The position numbers were made by a program, and so were the translations under genes. A DNA stretch of 35,784 bases from Secundilactobacillus mixtipabuli (GTDB lineage: Bacteria > Bacillota > Bacilli > Lactobacillales > Lactobacillaceae), in assembly GCF_002217925.1 (NCBI RefSeq), contig NZ_BCMF01000014.1, positions 1 through 35,784 on the forward strand, read 5' to 3'. The notes beneath the pieces were generated by a model. The model searched no databases and was not told the DNA's origin. It worked only from the letters and a program-made list of their open reading frames with translations. Positions within the stretch are counted from its first letter, which is position 1. Every line of letters begins with the position of its first letter. Shown in pieces: positions 7,397 to 14,608 of the stretch.

Positions 7397-9567
7397 TAGT
7401 CTGATTCACTCCCATCATCATAGTTTAAGGGATTCGGTTGGTTTTCAGGACTTAGCATGGGTTGAAATTCAGTAGGTGCCGCTTTGGCGGCCTCGGCTTG
7501 GTCACGTTTAACACGTTCGGTTGCGGCCTTGGCAAAAGCACTTTGGGATTCAAGCGGTACGAGTCCACGGCGATCAATGTGGGTATAAGTACCATCTGCG
7601 CGTAGGACCCGCGTCTTAACGTTATCGTGCCACATTGTGTCGAAAATTTGGAGAACGCGATTAGCTAAATCTGGTTGCAAAATTGGAAAGAGTAGCTCAA
7701 CTCGTCGGTTAAGGTTGCGGGTCATTAAATCAGCACTGGAGAGGTAGACGGTTTTTTGACCATCAATATCGAAGCTGTAAATTCGGCTGTGCTCTAAAAA
7801 ACGGCCCACGATTGAATGAACGGTGATATTGTCGCTAATTTCTGGAATACCGGTTTTTAAACAGCAGATTCCACGGATGATCAATTCGATATGAACGCCG
7901 CAATGAGAGGCTCTATACAGATGTTCAATCATTTTTTGATCTGACAGTGAGTTCATCTTCATTCGAACGATGACATTGGCACCTTCTTTTGCGGCAGCAC
8001 TTGCTTGAGAGAGCTTATCGTAAATAAATTCGCGAATCCCATCGGGACTAATGTGAAGCTGGTGGAAATAGGGCGGCTTGGAGTAACCGGAAAGCATGTT
8101 AAAAATGTTGGTAGCATCGATTCCCATATCGTTATTGACTGTGAAAAGTCCCATATCCGTATAGAAATGAGCGGTAACATCGTTATAGTTTCCAGTTCCC
8201 ATGTGCATGTAGCGACGGATGCCGCCTTGCTCCCGACGGACAACCAAGGAGAGCTTACAGTGGGTCTTTAAGCCGATTAAACCATAGATAACGTGACAGC
8301 CCATCTTTTCCAACTGCTTGGCCCAGTGAACGTTATTTTGTTCATCAAATCGTGCCTTAACTTCAACGAGGACGGTAACTTGTTTCCCGTTTTGAGCTGC
8401 TCGGCCGAGATAACGGATGATTGGCGAATCGCCAGATACTCGATACAGTGTCATTTTGATTGCTAACGTATCCGGATCAATAGCAGCCTGGCGAATAAAT
8501 TCAACTACTGGGTCAAATTTGTCATAGGGGTGTTGCATAAGCCAATCGTGTTCCCGAATGGCGGCAAAGATATCGTGGTTATGGTCCAGTGCTGTTGGCT
8601 GGTAGGCGGTAAAGCCGGCGTATTTTAAGTCATCGTGGTTGATAATTTGACTCGTCAGTTTACTTAAGAAAGTGAGATCCACGGGCCCGTTGGTTTCATA
8701 CACGGCGAAGTCAGGGGTATTCAGCTCTTTATTTAATAGCTTTAAAAGCTTCTTGCTGATCGTGTTTTCAACTTCTAATCGGATAACATTACCATGCTCA
8801 CGTAATTTGAGCTGTTGCTGCACATCTTTTAACAAGTCGGAAGTATCCTCTTCAGCAACGTCGAGATCCATATCTCGAATAACTCGGAAAACGACACTTT
8901 CCTTGACGTTGTAATTAACGAATAGCTGACCAACAAAAGTTTTGATGATTTCTTCAATCAGGATAAAAGCGTTTTCTTCACCAGGTAAACGCACAACTCG
9001 CGGAAAGACATCCGGAATTTGGAGCGTTGCGTACAGTCGGCCGCTGCCATCACTGGGTGTCAGCTGGATGGCTAAGTTAAGTGTATCGTTAGCGATGAAG
9101 GGAAAAGGTCGAGAACTATCATCGGCCATTGGTGTGAGCACTGGATAAAGCTCATCGTGGAAGTAGCTTTTAATGAATTGAAATTGCTCAGCTGATAGAT
9201 TAGGTGCTTTTTTTAGGTGAACGCCAATTTGCTGAATGGCAGGGATCAAGGACCGGTTCAAGGTCGTATACTGCTTGATAAGCATATCGTGAGCCCGTTT
9301 GTTGACCGCTCGCAATTGCTCCTCAGCAGTCATCCCAGAGGCATCGGGTTTTGGATAGTTAACCGCCGCTAATTTAGCTAGCGAAGCCACCCGGACCATG
9401 AAGAATTCATCTAGATTACTTTGGGTAATACCTAAAAATTTTAACCGTTCAAGGAGCGGATTTCCCTTATCACGCGACTCCTCTAAAACACGATCGTTAA
9501 AGTCGATCCAACTCAGTTCGCGATTGTTATAATAATCCGGATCGCTATAGTTTCTTTTATCACTCAT
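7396..9567 (-). CDS. ppk: Polyphosphate kinase PPK1
   Basis: The 723-aa enzyme reversibly moves the gamma phosphate of ATP onto polyphosphate chains. It has the N-terminal domain start YYNNRELSWIDFNDRVLEE (13-31). The two catalytic histidines are His436 in GLKTHCKLS and His455 in MHMGTGNYN, each one residue from the positions known for E. coli PPK (435 and 454). The second phospholipase-D-like half has SSADLMTRNLNRRVELLFP. The C-terminal tail after about 690 is low-complexity and Ala/Pro-rich. It overlaps the upstream ppx-HD gene by four bases (ATGA) and the downstream ppx by one base. Confidence 0.96.
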   Translation of the reverse strand: MSDKRNYSDPDYYNNRELSWIDFNDRVLEESRDKGNPLLERLKFLGITQSNLDEFFMVRVASLAKLAAVNYPKPDASGMTAEEQLRAVNKRAHDMLIKQYTTLNRSLIPAIQQIGVHLKKAPNLSAEQFQFIKSYFHDELYPVLTPMADDSSRPFPFIANDTLNLAIQLTPSDGSGRLYATLQIPDVFPRVVRLPGEENAFILIEEIIKTFVGQLFVNYNVKESVVFRVIRDMDLDVAEEDTSDLLKDVQQQLKLREHGNVIRLEVENTISKKLLKLLNKELNTPDFAVYETNGPVDLTFLSKLTSQIINHDDLKYAGFTAYQPTALDHNHDIFAAIREHDWLMQHPYDKFDPVVEFIRQAAIDPDTLAIKMTLYRVSGDSPIIRYLGRAAQNGKQVTVLVEVKARFDEQNNVHWAKQLEKMGCHVIYGLIGLKTHCKLSLVVRREQGGIRRYMHMGTGNYNDVTAHFYTDMGLFTVNNDMGIDATNIFNMLSGYSKPPYFHQLHISPDGIREFIYDKLSQASAAAKEGANVIVRMKMNSLSDQKMIEHLYRASHCGVHIELIIRGICCLKTGIPEISDNITVHSIVGRFLEHSRIYSFDIDGQKTVYLSSADLMTRNLNRRVELLFPILQPDLANRVLQIFDTMWHDNVKTRVLRADGTYTHIDRRGLVPLESQSAFAKAATERVKRDQAEAAKAAPTEFQPMLSPENQPNPLNYDDGSESD

Positions 9568-11096
9568 TTTGAAGTCACACTCCTTTGCTTTAGTCGTGGT
9601 TTCAAACCAAATGTTTCTTCAAAAAACTGACTTTTGTAGGAAAATTCCCATTGCTCAAATGAGAGGTTTTCATTACTGTAGACGGTGAGAACGAGTTCAG
9701 GTGCTTTAATCGACACTGAGATGCGGCGGATTTTTTGTTGCTGATCGTCATCTAGTGCATCAGCCAAGCGTAGGATTGCCGCTAACTTAGCGACTAACAG
9801 CCTTTCCTCAGTATCAAGTTTTTGAAAATGGCTAAGATCTTCACTGGGGGTCTTAGAACTATGATATCTGGCAATGGCAGCGATGATTTGCCGTTCGTGG
9901 ACAGATAAGCCAATGATGCTGGTGTGACGGATGATGTAGTCAGAGTGCAGGTAGTGTTCATGTGGTTCAACGTAGGCGCCCACGTCGTGCAAAATAGCAG
10001 CCATTTGAAGTAATAGTCGATCACGTGCGGTTAGCTGATGGATAGGTTTCAACTGGTCAAAAAGATGCAGGGCAAACTTCGTCACGAGCTCGCGGTGAAC
10101 GGGCTCCACGCGATAATGATTAGCCATGGTGATGGCTGAATTGATGGTCTGTTCAGAGAAATCGTACTTGCTATAGCCAGAACGAACCGCTTCATTAATT
10201 GCCAAACCATCCAAAACGGTATTATGCGAGAAATGCAATGTTGTGGCTTGCGTCAAGTGCATGAGTTTGCGAACCAGTAATATTTCGGGTAATAACAAGG
10301 ATATTTCGGATTCTTTGACGCCATATTGATCGATCAAGAATTGATCTGAAGCGTCAATCACTCGGTCAAAAAGAGCATCAAATTGTTTTGCGGTCAGTGT
10401 GTGGTGCTGTTCATTTTCAATGGTCAGCTGACTTAAAGGCATCGAGCTTAATAAAATAAGATCGCTTGGACCGTCAATGGCTTCCTGTGGCAATAAGCGT
10501 TTGTAATCTGATAGCTTGCTGTCAATGTAGTCACTGAGGACTTCTACGGAATTGGGTGCACTTTGACGCAGGCTTTCAAGGTCTTCAGCTATTCGAACGG
10601 GTCCTAAAGAATAGTAGTTTGAGTAGACAAATGAAAAGTGGTTAAATTCGGTGATGGTTGTATTACCAGAATTAATCCCAATTAAGTAGGTCAGATTTTG
10701 TTCGGTTGGAACTCTCTTTTGATGCAGATCAACCAAGACCGCCTGATTACGGTAATACGTTTCCTCACTAATAGAGAGCCAGTTAAGTTTGATTCCCGTT
10801 CTTAAGAAGACTTGATCTGCAATGAAGTCCGCGTTAGTTGCTCGAGAAAGTGCTTCACTGCCCCAAAGCTGATAGTCCTCAATTTGATAATCATTTAATA
10901 ATTGTAAAAAGCCTCGTAACGACGAGGTCATTTGATCAACCAATTCAAATTGAATGGGTTGATGGTGGTATAAGTTATCACCAACTGATAATTCTTTGTG
11001 GACACGCTCAATTGTTTTTAGTGTTTTAAGATCAACAATGAGCAAATCTAAGCCCTGGACCGAAATGAGCATGGTGCCAAAGTAGTGGGTTGCCAC
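9564..11096 (-). CDS. Ppx/GppA-like protein with HD domain, degenerate phosphate loops
   Basis: The 510-aa protein couples a Ppx/GppA-like N-terminal half to a C-terminal HD phosphohydrolase-type domain with LLQMAAILHDVGAY (near residue 360) and further conserved His (EHYLHSDYIIRHT, ARYHSS). The start is taken as GTG at 11096, eight bases after GGAGG; an in-frame TTG at 11111 would lie on the ribosome site itself. The usual DxGSxS phosphate loop 1 is replaced by FGTMLISVQGLDLL, and loop 2 reads IGINSGNTTITEF without the DxGGGS core. The Ppx half may therefore be a regulatory or substrate-sensing domain and the HD half the active part. It lies upstream of ppk and overlaps it by four bases. Confidence 0.8.
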   Translation of the reverse strand: MATHYFGTMLISVQGLDLLIVDLKTLKTIERVHKELSVGDNLYHHQPIQFELVDQMTSSLRGFLQLLNDYQIEDYQLWGSEALSRATNADFIADQVFLRTGIKLNWLSISEETYYRNQAVLVDLHQKRVPTEQNLTYLIGINSGNTTITEFNHFSFVYSNYYSLGPVRIAEDLESLRQSAPNSVEVLSDYIDSKLSDYKRLLPQEAIDGPSDLILLSSMPLSQLTIENEQHHTLTAKQFDALFDRVIDASDQFLIDQYGVKESEISLLLPEILLVRKLMHLTQATTLHFSHNTVLDGLAINEAVRSGYSKYDFSEQTINSAITMANHYRVEPVHRELVTKFALHLFDQLKPIHQLTARDRLLLQMAAILHDVGAYVEPHEHYLHSDYIIRHTSIIGLSVHERQIIAAIARYHSSKTPSEDLSHFQKLDTEERLLVAKLAAILRLADALDDDQQQKIRRISVSIKAPELVLTVYSNENLSFEQWEFSYKSQFFEETFGLKPRLKQRSVTSK

Positions 11097-11119
11097 AATA
11101 ATCGCCTCCAAAATAAAAT

Positions 11120-11932
11120 TTAATAGAATACCTGATTATCCATTATTAACCGGCTGATATGTTTTTCCGTTCGCTGGTTTTCCGGCGGTAGGGACATATA
11201 ATCACCGTACACCCGGGTCAAAATGGCATCGTAGGCCGTTGGCACGTTAACTTGTAAGTACTCAAATGGGACTTGGGTTAGGTTGGTCAGTTCAGTTCCC
11301 GAGAGAATTTCACGGTCGTAACCATATTGTGAGGCTAAATTTTTGTAGAAATTAAAGTGACTGTTTTCATAAAGGCGCATAATCGCTTCCCGTTGGTGTT
11401 TGAGTTCTGTCAGATCCTCAATTTTTTCGGGTGCCGGTTCTGATTTGTGGCGCCGTAAAGGGGTGTCAATCAAGCCGTAACCAGCTTTTAGAATAATCCG
11501 ACTATCAAGCAACTTGAAACGGGTTATTTGACTGCGTCTTTGTGAAGGGTCATCTGGAATGCGGTCGAAGGGGAAAATATCAATAAAGACGCCTTTACGC
11601 GCGTTATTAACGTTGCCCTTTTCTTCGATGTAGGTGAACCGATCCAGTAATTTCATATAGCTAAAGCCATAATTATCATCTGAATAGGCGGTTTGCAGGA
11701 AATAATGATCGCCGCGTAGTTTTTCAGGCGCATACTGAGCGAAGGTCTCATAATCGGCCCGAGTCATGCCGATATCCATGTCGTCATCCCAGGGGATGAA
11801 GCCCTGATGACGGATGGCGCCCAATAAGGAACCACCAATCAAAAAATAGTTCAAAGAAAGGTCATCACACAGGGCAATGATTTTTGCTAGGTTGCCCAAT
11901 TCGACTTGATGAAGCCGTTTAACTAAATCGAT
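11120..11932 (-). CDS. licD: LicD family transferase
   Basis: The product carries the LicD/fukutin nucleotidyltransferase-like signature LIGGSLLGAIRHQGFIPWDD followed by DDMDIGMTRADYE, with the metal-binding Asp pairs. The family transfers phosphocholine or related phospho-alcohols onto teichoic acids or glycans. The start is uncertain. A textbook ribosome site (AAAGGAGG, complement of about 11938-11948) is followed at normal spacing by an in-frame ATC codon (11930-11932) and no ATG/GTG/TTG. The first canonical start is TTG at 11899, without a ribosome site and cutting into the family's N-terminal helix. Taking ATC gives 270 aa. It is 23 bases upstream of the Ppx-HD gene, so it appears to lead the polyphosphate operon. 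Confidence 0.8.
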   Translation of the reverse strand: MDLVKRLHQVELGNLAKIIALCDDLSLNYFLIGGSLLGAIRHQGFIPWDDDMDIGMTRADYETFAQYAPEKLRGDHYFLQTAYSDDNYGFSYMKLLDRFTYIEEKGNVNNARKGVFIDIFPFDRIPDDPSQRRSQITRFKLLDSRIILKAGYGLIDTPLRRHKSEPAPEKIEDLTELKHQREAIMRLYENSHFNFYKNLASQYGYDREILSGTELTNLTQVPFEYLQVNVPTAYDAILTRVYGDYMSLPPENQRTEKHISRLIMDNQVFY

Positions 11933-12039
11933 ATGCTTCTCCTCCTTTCTGATTAATTTTACACTGTTTTTAAAGGTGATTAAACCTTGATGTTGTCCTA
12001 ATAAGAAAAAAATTAAGGATAACCAAAATATTACTGTTA

Positions 12040-12045
12040 TATAAT
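12040..12045 (+). promoter_or_regulatory. -10 element of the marR promoter
   Basis: A consensus TATAAT has only a weak -35 (GGATAA, 12017-12022). Copies of TCGGATA/TCGGATAAT downstream (about 12056-12092) could be operator half-sites for the MarR protein; this is inference. Confidence 0.35.
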
Positions 12046-12132
12046 CGTTGGGATTATCGGATACATGTGGTAATTCATTTCGGATAATGATAAGCTAACA
12101 GCAGGAATGCTATTTAGGTTAGGGTGAAAAAT

Positions 12133-12585
12133 ATGAAACAAGCACAATTACTGGATGAATACATTGACGTTTACATGAAGTTACTTAAATATCTGGATTC
12201 TTTCGTGTCGGAGCCGGCGATGAAATATAGCCTATCTTTCGAGCAGTACTTAATTATGCACGATATTGCTCAGCAATCTCACGTGACTTTGGCACGAATT
12301 GCTGATCGGCGGGGCGTTACTCGTAGTGCCATTTCTCGACAGATTAAGGTGTTACTCAAATTGGACTATATCTATCAGCAACGCGACGAAAAGGACCACC
12401 GCAGGCAATTTCTGCACCTGACGCCACGTGGCCGTCAAATTGAAGAGATCTTAGCAAAAGCTGCCGAAGATCGTTTTAACGGCTGGATTAAAATTTTTGG
12501 CGAAGACCGAGCGATGGATCTGCTCCAATTCATTCGTCAATTTAGTGAAGCCGCAAGTTTAGAAAATAAATCAAGAATTTCATAA
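12133..12585 (+). CDS. MarR family transcriptional regulator
   Basis: The 150-aa protein has the MarR winged-helix layout: an N-terminal dimerisation helix, a DNA-binding segment LARIADRRGVTRSAISRQI (helix-turn-helix, about residues 54-72), the wing with RDEKDHRRQFLHLTPRGR (the DxRxxxxxLT motif, about 84-101) and a C-terminal helix pair. It has no Cys, so it is not a typical thiol-sensing OhrR. The ATG at 12133 is preferred over the GTG at 12124 because TTAGGG lies eight bases upstream. It converges on an OsmC/Ohr-like gene, which may be a partner or target; the ligand is unknown. Confidence 0.85.
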   Translation: MKQAQLLDEYIDVYMKLLKYLDSFVSEPAMKYSLSFEQYLIMHDIAQQSHVTLARIADRRGVTRSAISRQIKVLLKLDYIYQQRDEKDHRRQFLHLTPRGRQIEEILAKAAEDRFNGWIKIFGEDRAMDLLQFIRQFSEAASLENKSRIS

Positions 12586-12600
12586 ACGGGCTGATTAAAA

Positions 12601-12645
12601 GCACCATTTGAACTGTAGGAGATTGCGGTTCAAATGGTGCTTTAA
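12601..12645. terminator. Bidirectional terminator between marR and osmC-like genes
   Basis: Perfect 13-bp arms at 12601-12613 and 12628-12640, flanked by an A run and by a T-rich stretch, separate the convergent genes. Confidence 0.8.
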
Positions 12646-12648
12646 GTT

Positions 12649-13077
12649 TCAATGATCAAAGCTATCAACGACTTCAATCGTGTATTTACCGCTATTGCTC
12701 AATAGTTTGGAGACTGGGCAGCGACGTTCAGCTTGATGTGCAAAGTCAACTGCCTGGGAGTGACTGATATGGGGGATATGGATCAGAGCGGTCACTAAAA
12801 AATCTAAGCCATCGGTACTTTTAACCATACTGACATGCACCCTGACTTCAGCTAAATGGGGCAGGCCGTTTTCTTTTTCAATGGCTTCCAAGGTGGCTGA
12901 CATACAGGTGCTTAATGATAATCCCAGTAGTTGTTCGGGGTTAGTACCGGGCTTGTCTTCTAGCGGATGGCTAACCGCAACTGCTAAACCATTAGGGATA
13001 TAAGCGACCCCATTAACGCCATCGTTGTTGATTGCTTCTGTTTCATATCGATGAATATAATGCTTTGATTCGGCCAT
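12649..13077 (-). CDS. OsmC/Ohr family peroxide-reducing protein
   Basis: The 142-aa protein has the two conserved Cys of the family: LSLSTCMSATLE (near residue 58) and AERRCPVSKLLSNSG (near 125). In Ohr and OsmC this pair reduces organic hydroperoxides. The strong AAGGAGGGC ribosome site fixes the ATG start. It is cytosolic and monocistronic, convergent with a MarR gene. Whether it is Ohr (organic peroxide specific) or a general OsmC protein cannot be settled without alignment. Confidence 0.88.
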   Translation of the reverse strand: MAESKHYIHRYETEAINNDGVNGVAYIPNGLAVAVSHPLEDKPGTNPEQLLGLSLSTCMSATLEAIEKENGLPHLAEVRVHVSMVKSTDGLDFLVTALIHIPHISHSQAVDFAHQAERRCPVSKLLSNSGKYTIEVVDSFDH

Positions 13078-13368
13078 GTAAGAGCCCTCCTTTATTCATT
13101 ATTTTAGAGCTTTATTTTAAATTTAGCAACGCTGAGCATTCAGCTATACCAATTATGATATATTTAATTAAAAGATTTTTAAATAAACTTAATAAAACGC
13201 TTACTTGACTAATCATGTGATTGATTAAGGGGCTGGGATAGGGGAAGACGTTTTGCCACATTTTTTTGAATTTATGATACTATAACTAGACCAATCTAAT
13301 GGAATGAGCTATAATTATGGTGTTGTAAGAGTTGGTTTGTAAGTCCTGAAGCTTTGGAGGTATCACTA

Positions 13369-13545
13369 ATGAATGTGATAAATTTTTCAGGCCACCCCGT
13401 GGTGCAGAATAACTTAGTTGAACAGGTCGTCCGTCAAGGGCAATCGGTTGATGCTAAGTCGATGGCACGTTTTCGGTCGATGGTACGAACCCATGTCGAA
13501 CTGTTTGGGGAACAGAACGGTACACGGGATCAAACGGATATTTAG
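13369..13545 (+). CDS. Small hypothetical protein, 58 aa
   Basis: The ATG at 13369 follows GGAGG (13356-13360) at good spacing and is preferred to an in-frame TTG at 13354 that overlaps the ribosome site. The protein (MNVINFSGHPVVQNN...) is soluble, with an amphipathic centre and a polar C-terminus, and has no Cys or hydrophobic segment. I recognise no family. A strong hairpin terminator follows at 13567, supporting a real transcription unit. Confidence 0.6.
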   Translation: MNVINFSGHPVVQNNLVEQVVRQGQSVDAKSMARFRSMVRTHVELFGEQNGTRDQTDI

Positions 13546-13566
13546 GATTTTAAAAGGGATAGTTAT

Positions 13567-13606
13567 AAGCGGGATGACGTTGATCATCCCGCTTATTATT
13601 GTTTTT
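13567..13606 (+). terminator. Terminator of the 58-aa protein gene
   Basis: A perfect 11-bp stem (13567-13577 with 13584-13594) is followed by a T-rich tail. Confidence 0.75.
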
Positions 13607-13681
13607 AATGAACCGAGCCGGTTGCTATCAGAGAATTAATAGTGGTTTAATGGTACTAGGCTTAAAGAGGGAGCGATTAGT

Positions 13682-13954
13682 TTGTACAAAGTGATGGTCG
13701 TTTTACACGATGGTGATGACTATATTCGGATGAATAAGGTTTATTTTGAAACCATGCCAGTAGCTGGTCAATACATTATCCACTCAGACGGATTAGCTTA
13801 CATAGTTGAAGAGGTGACAACATTTGCGGGTTATGTCAGCAGCAAAGGGGCGACAACGATACTAGTCGTTCACCAAGCCCCTCGTGATGCAGCCGTTAAT
13901 AAACTGTACGGAATTGATATTGAACGGGACCTCGATGACCCCGAGAGTGATTAA
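13682..13954 (+). CDS. Small hypothetical protein, 90 aa
   Basis: The start is TTG at 13682, eight bases after AGAGGGAG. The protein (MYKVMVVLHDGDDYIRM...) looks like a compact beta-rich domain of alternating hydrophobic strands, with an acidic tail (IERDLDDPESD). It has no signal peptide, membrane segment or Cys. I do not recognise the family. It is monocistronic with a strong terminator directly downstream. Confidence 0.7.
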   Translation: MYKVMVVLHDGDDYIRMNKVYFETMPVAGQYIIHSDGLAYIVEEVTTFAGYVSSKGATTILVVHQAPRDAAVNKLYGIDIERDLDDPESD

Positions 13955-13969
13955 ATTATTGAATTGAAA

Positions 13970-14023
13970 AAGCGTCAGTTACTGGCTCAACTTATGTTGA
14001 ACCAGTAACTGACGCTTATTTTT
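13970..14023. terminator. Terminator after the 90-aa protein gene
   Basis: A 21-bp stem with one mismatch (13970-13990 with 13997-14017) and a short loop is followed by a T run on the plus strand. An A run precedes the stem, so it can also end the 52-aa gene on the minus strand. Confidence 0.85.
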
Positions 14024-14028
14024 GGGGA

Positions 14029-14187
14029 CTAAATAAACTTATTTTCATCGATATCCATGGCATAGCGATGAGTTTGAATATAACTGAGTTCTGCAGGATC
14101 AAATTGCTGCAGGTCTTTTTTTGTAATTGGACGTAAATGATCAAAGTCAAAGTGAGGTTCTTTAAAATCAGTAATTGGTAATTTCAT
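14029..14187 (-). CDS. Small hypothetical protein, 52 aa
   Basis: This short frame starts MKLPITDFKEPHFDF and ends RYAMDIDENKFI. It has an AAGGAAGTG ribosome site six to eight bases before the ATG and a consensus TATAAT (complement of 14220-14225) about 33 bases upstream, so it looks like a genuine gene. The protein is acidic and soluble, with no known domain. A near-consensus cre lies about 130 bases upstream. Function unknown. Confidence 0.6.
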   Translation of the reverse strand: MKLPITDFKEPHFDFDHLRPITKKDLQQFDPAELSYIQTHRYAMDIDENKFI

Positions 14188-14315
14188 TTTTAAACACTTC
14201 CTTGTATTAAGTTGCCATTATTATACACAGAAAGTGGTCTAAAAGCTACACAAAAATTCATTAATTTGATATTGATACGAGAACTATGCATGCGACTAAT
14301 ATTAGCCCTTTATTT

Positions 14316-14329
14316 TGTAGGCGTTTACA
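14316..14329. promoter_or_regulatory. Near-consensus cre site
   Basis: TGTAGGCGTTTACA matches the cre consensus at 13 of 14 positions on either strand. It lies between the two minus-strand micro-genes, upstream of the 52-aa gene, suggesting CcpA control. No binding evidence is available. Confidence 0.5.
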
Positions 14330-14337
14330 AAGATAAT

Positions 14338-14478
14338 TTATAAATAATATGCAGATGTATGAATATTCGATGACAATGAAGACTTCGGTTGATTTGGCTG
14401 ATAGAACTGAGACATACCAATCAGAAAGAGTAGAATCGTTAATAATAGAATAAAGAGCTCAATTAAAATCTGTTTCAT
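14338..14478 (-). CDS. Small single-pass membrane peptide, 46 aa
   Basis: It starts at the ATG complementary to 14476-14478, behind AAAGGAGT, and not at the longer upstream in-frame start, which has no ribosome site. The sequence begins MKQILIELFILLLTILLFLI, one strongly hydrophobic segment, then a polar Ser/Asn/Gln-rich tail. This is the form of small membrane proteins and of type I toxin peptides, but no antisense RNA or antitoxin is evident. Function unknown. Confidence 0.55.
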   Translation of the reverse strand: MKQILIELFILLLTILLFLIGMSQFYQPNQPKSSLSSNIHTSAYYL

Positions 14479-14550
14479 GCTAGTACTCCTTTCTGCGCCT
14501 GCTATTTTACCACTCTGCAACCTTAAAGAAATTTTTTTAGCCAGACAGAA

Positions 14551-14590
14551 TTAAAAAGCCTGGTCATCGCATTAGGCGAATGATCAGGCT
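14551..14590 (-). terminator. Terminator of the carboxypeptidase gene
   Basis: Stem arms lie at 14557-14567 and 14580-14590 (one G-T pair). On the minus strand the hairpin is followed by TTTTT. Confidence 0.75.
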
Positions 14591-14608
14591 CGGATATGCC
14601 GTATTAAA

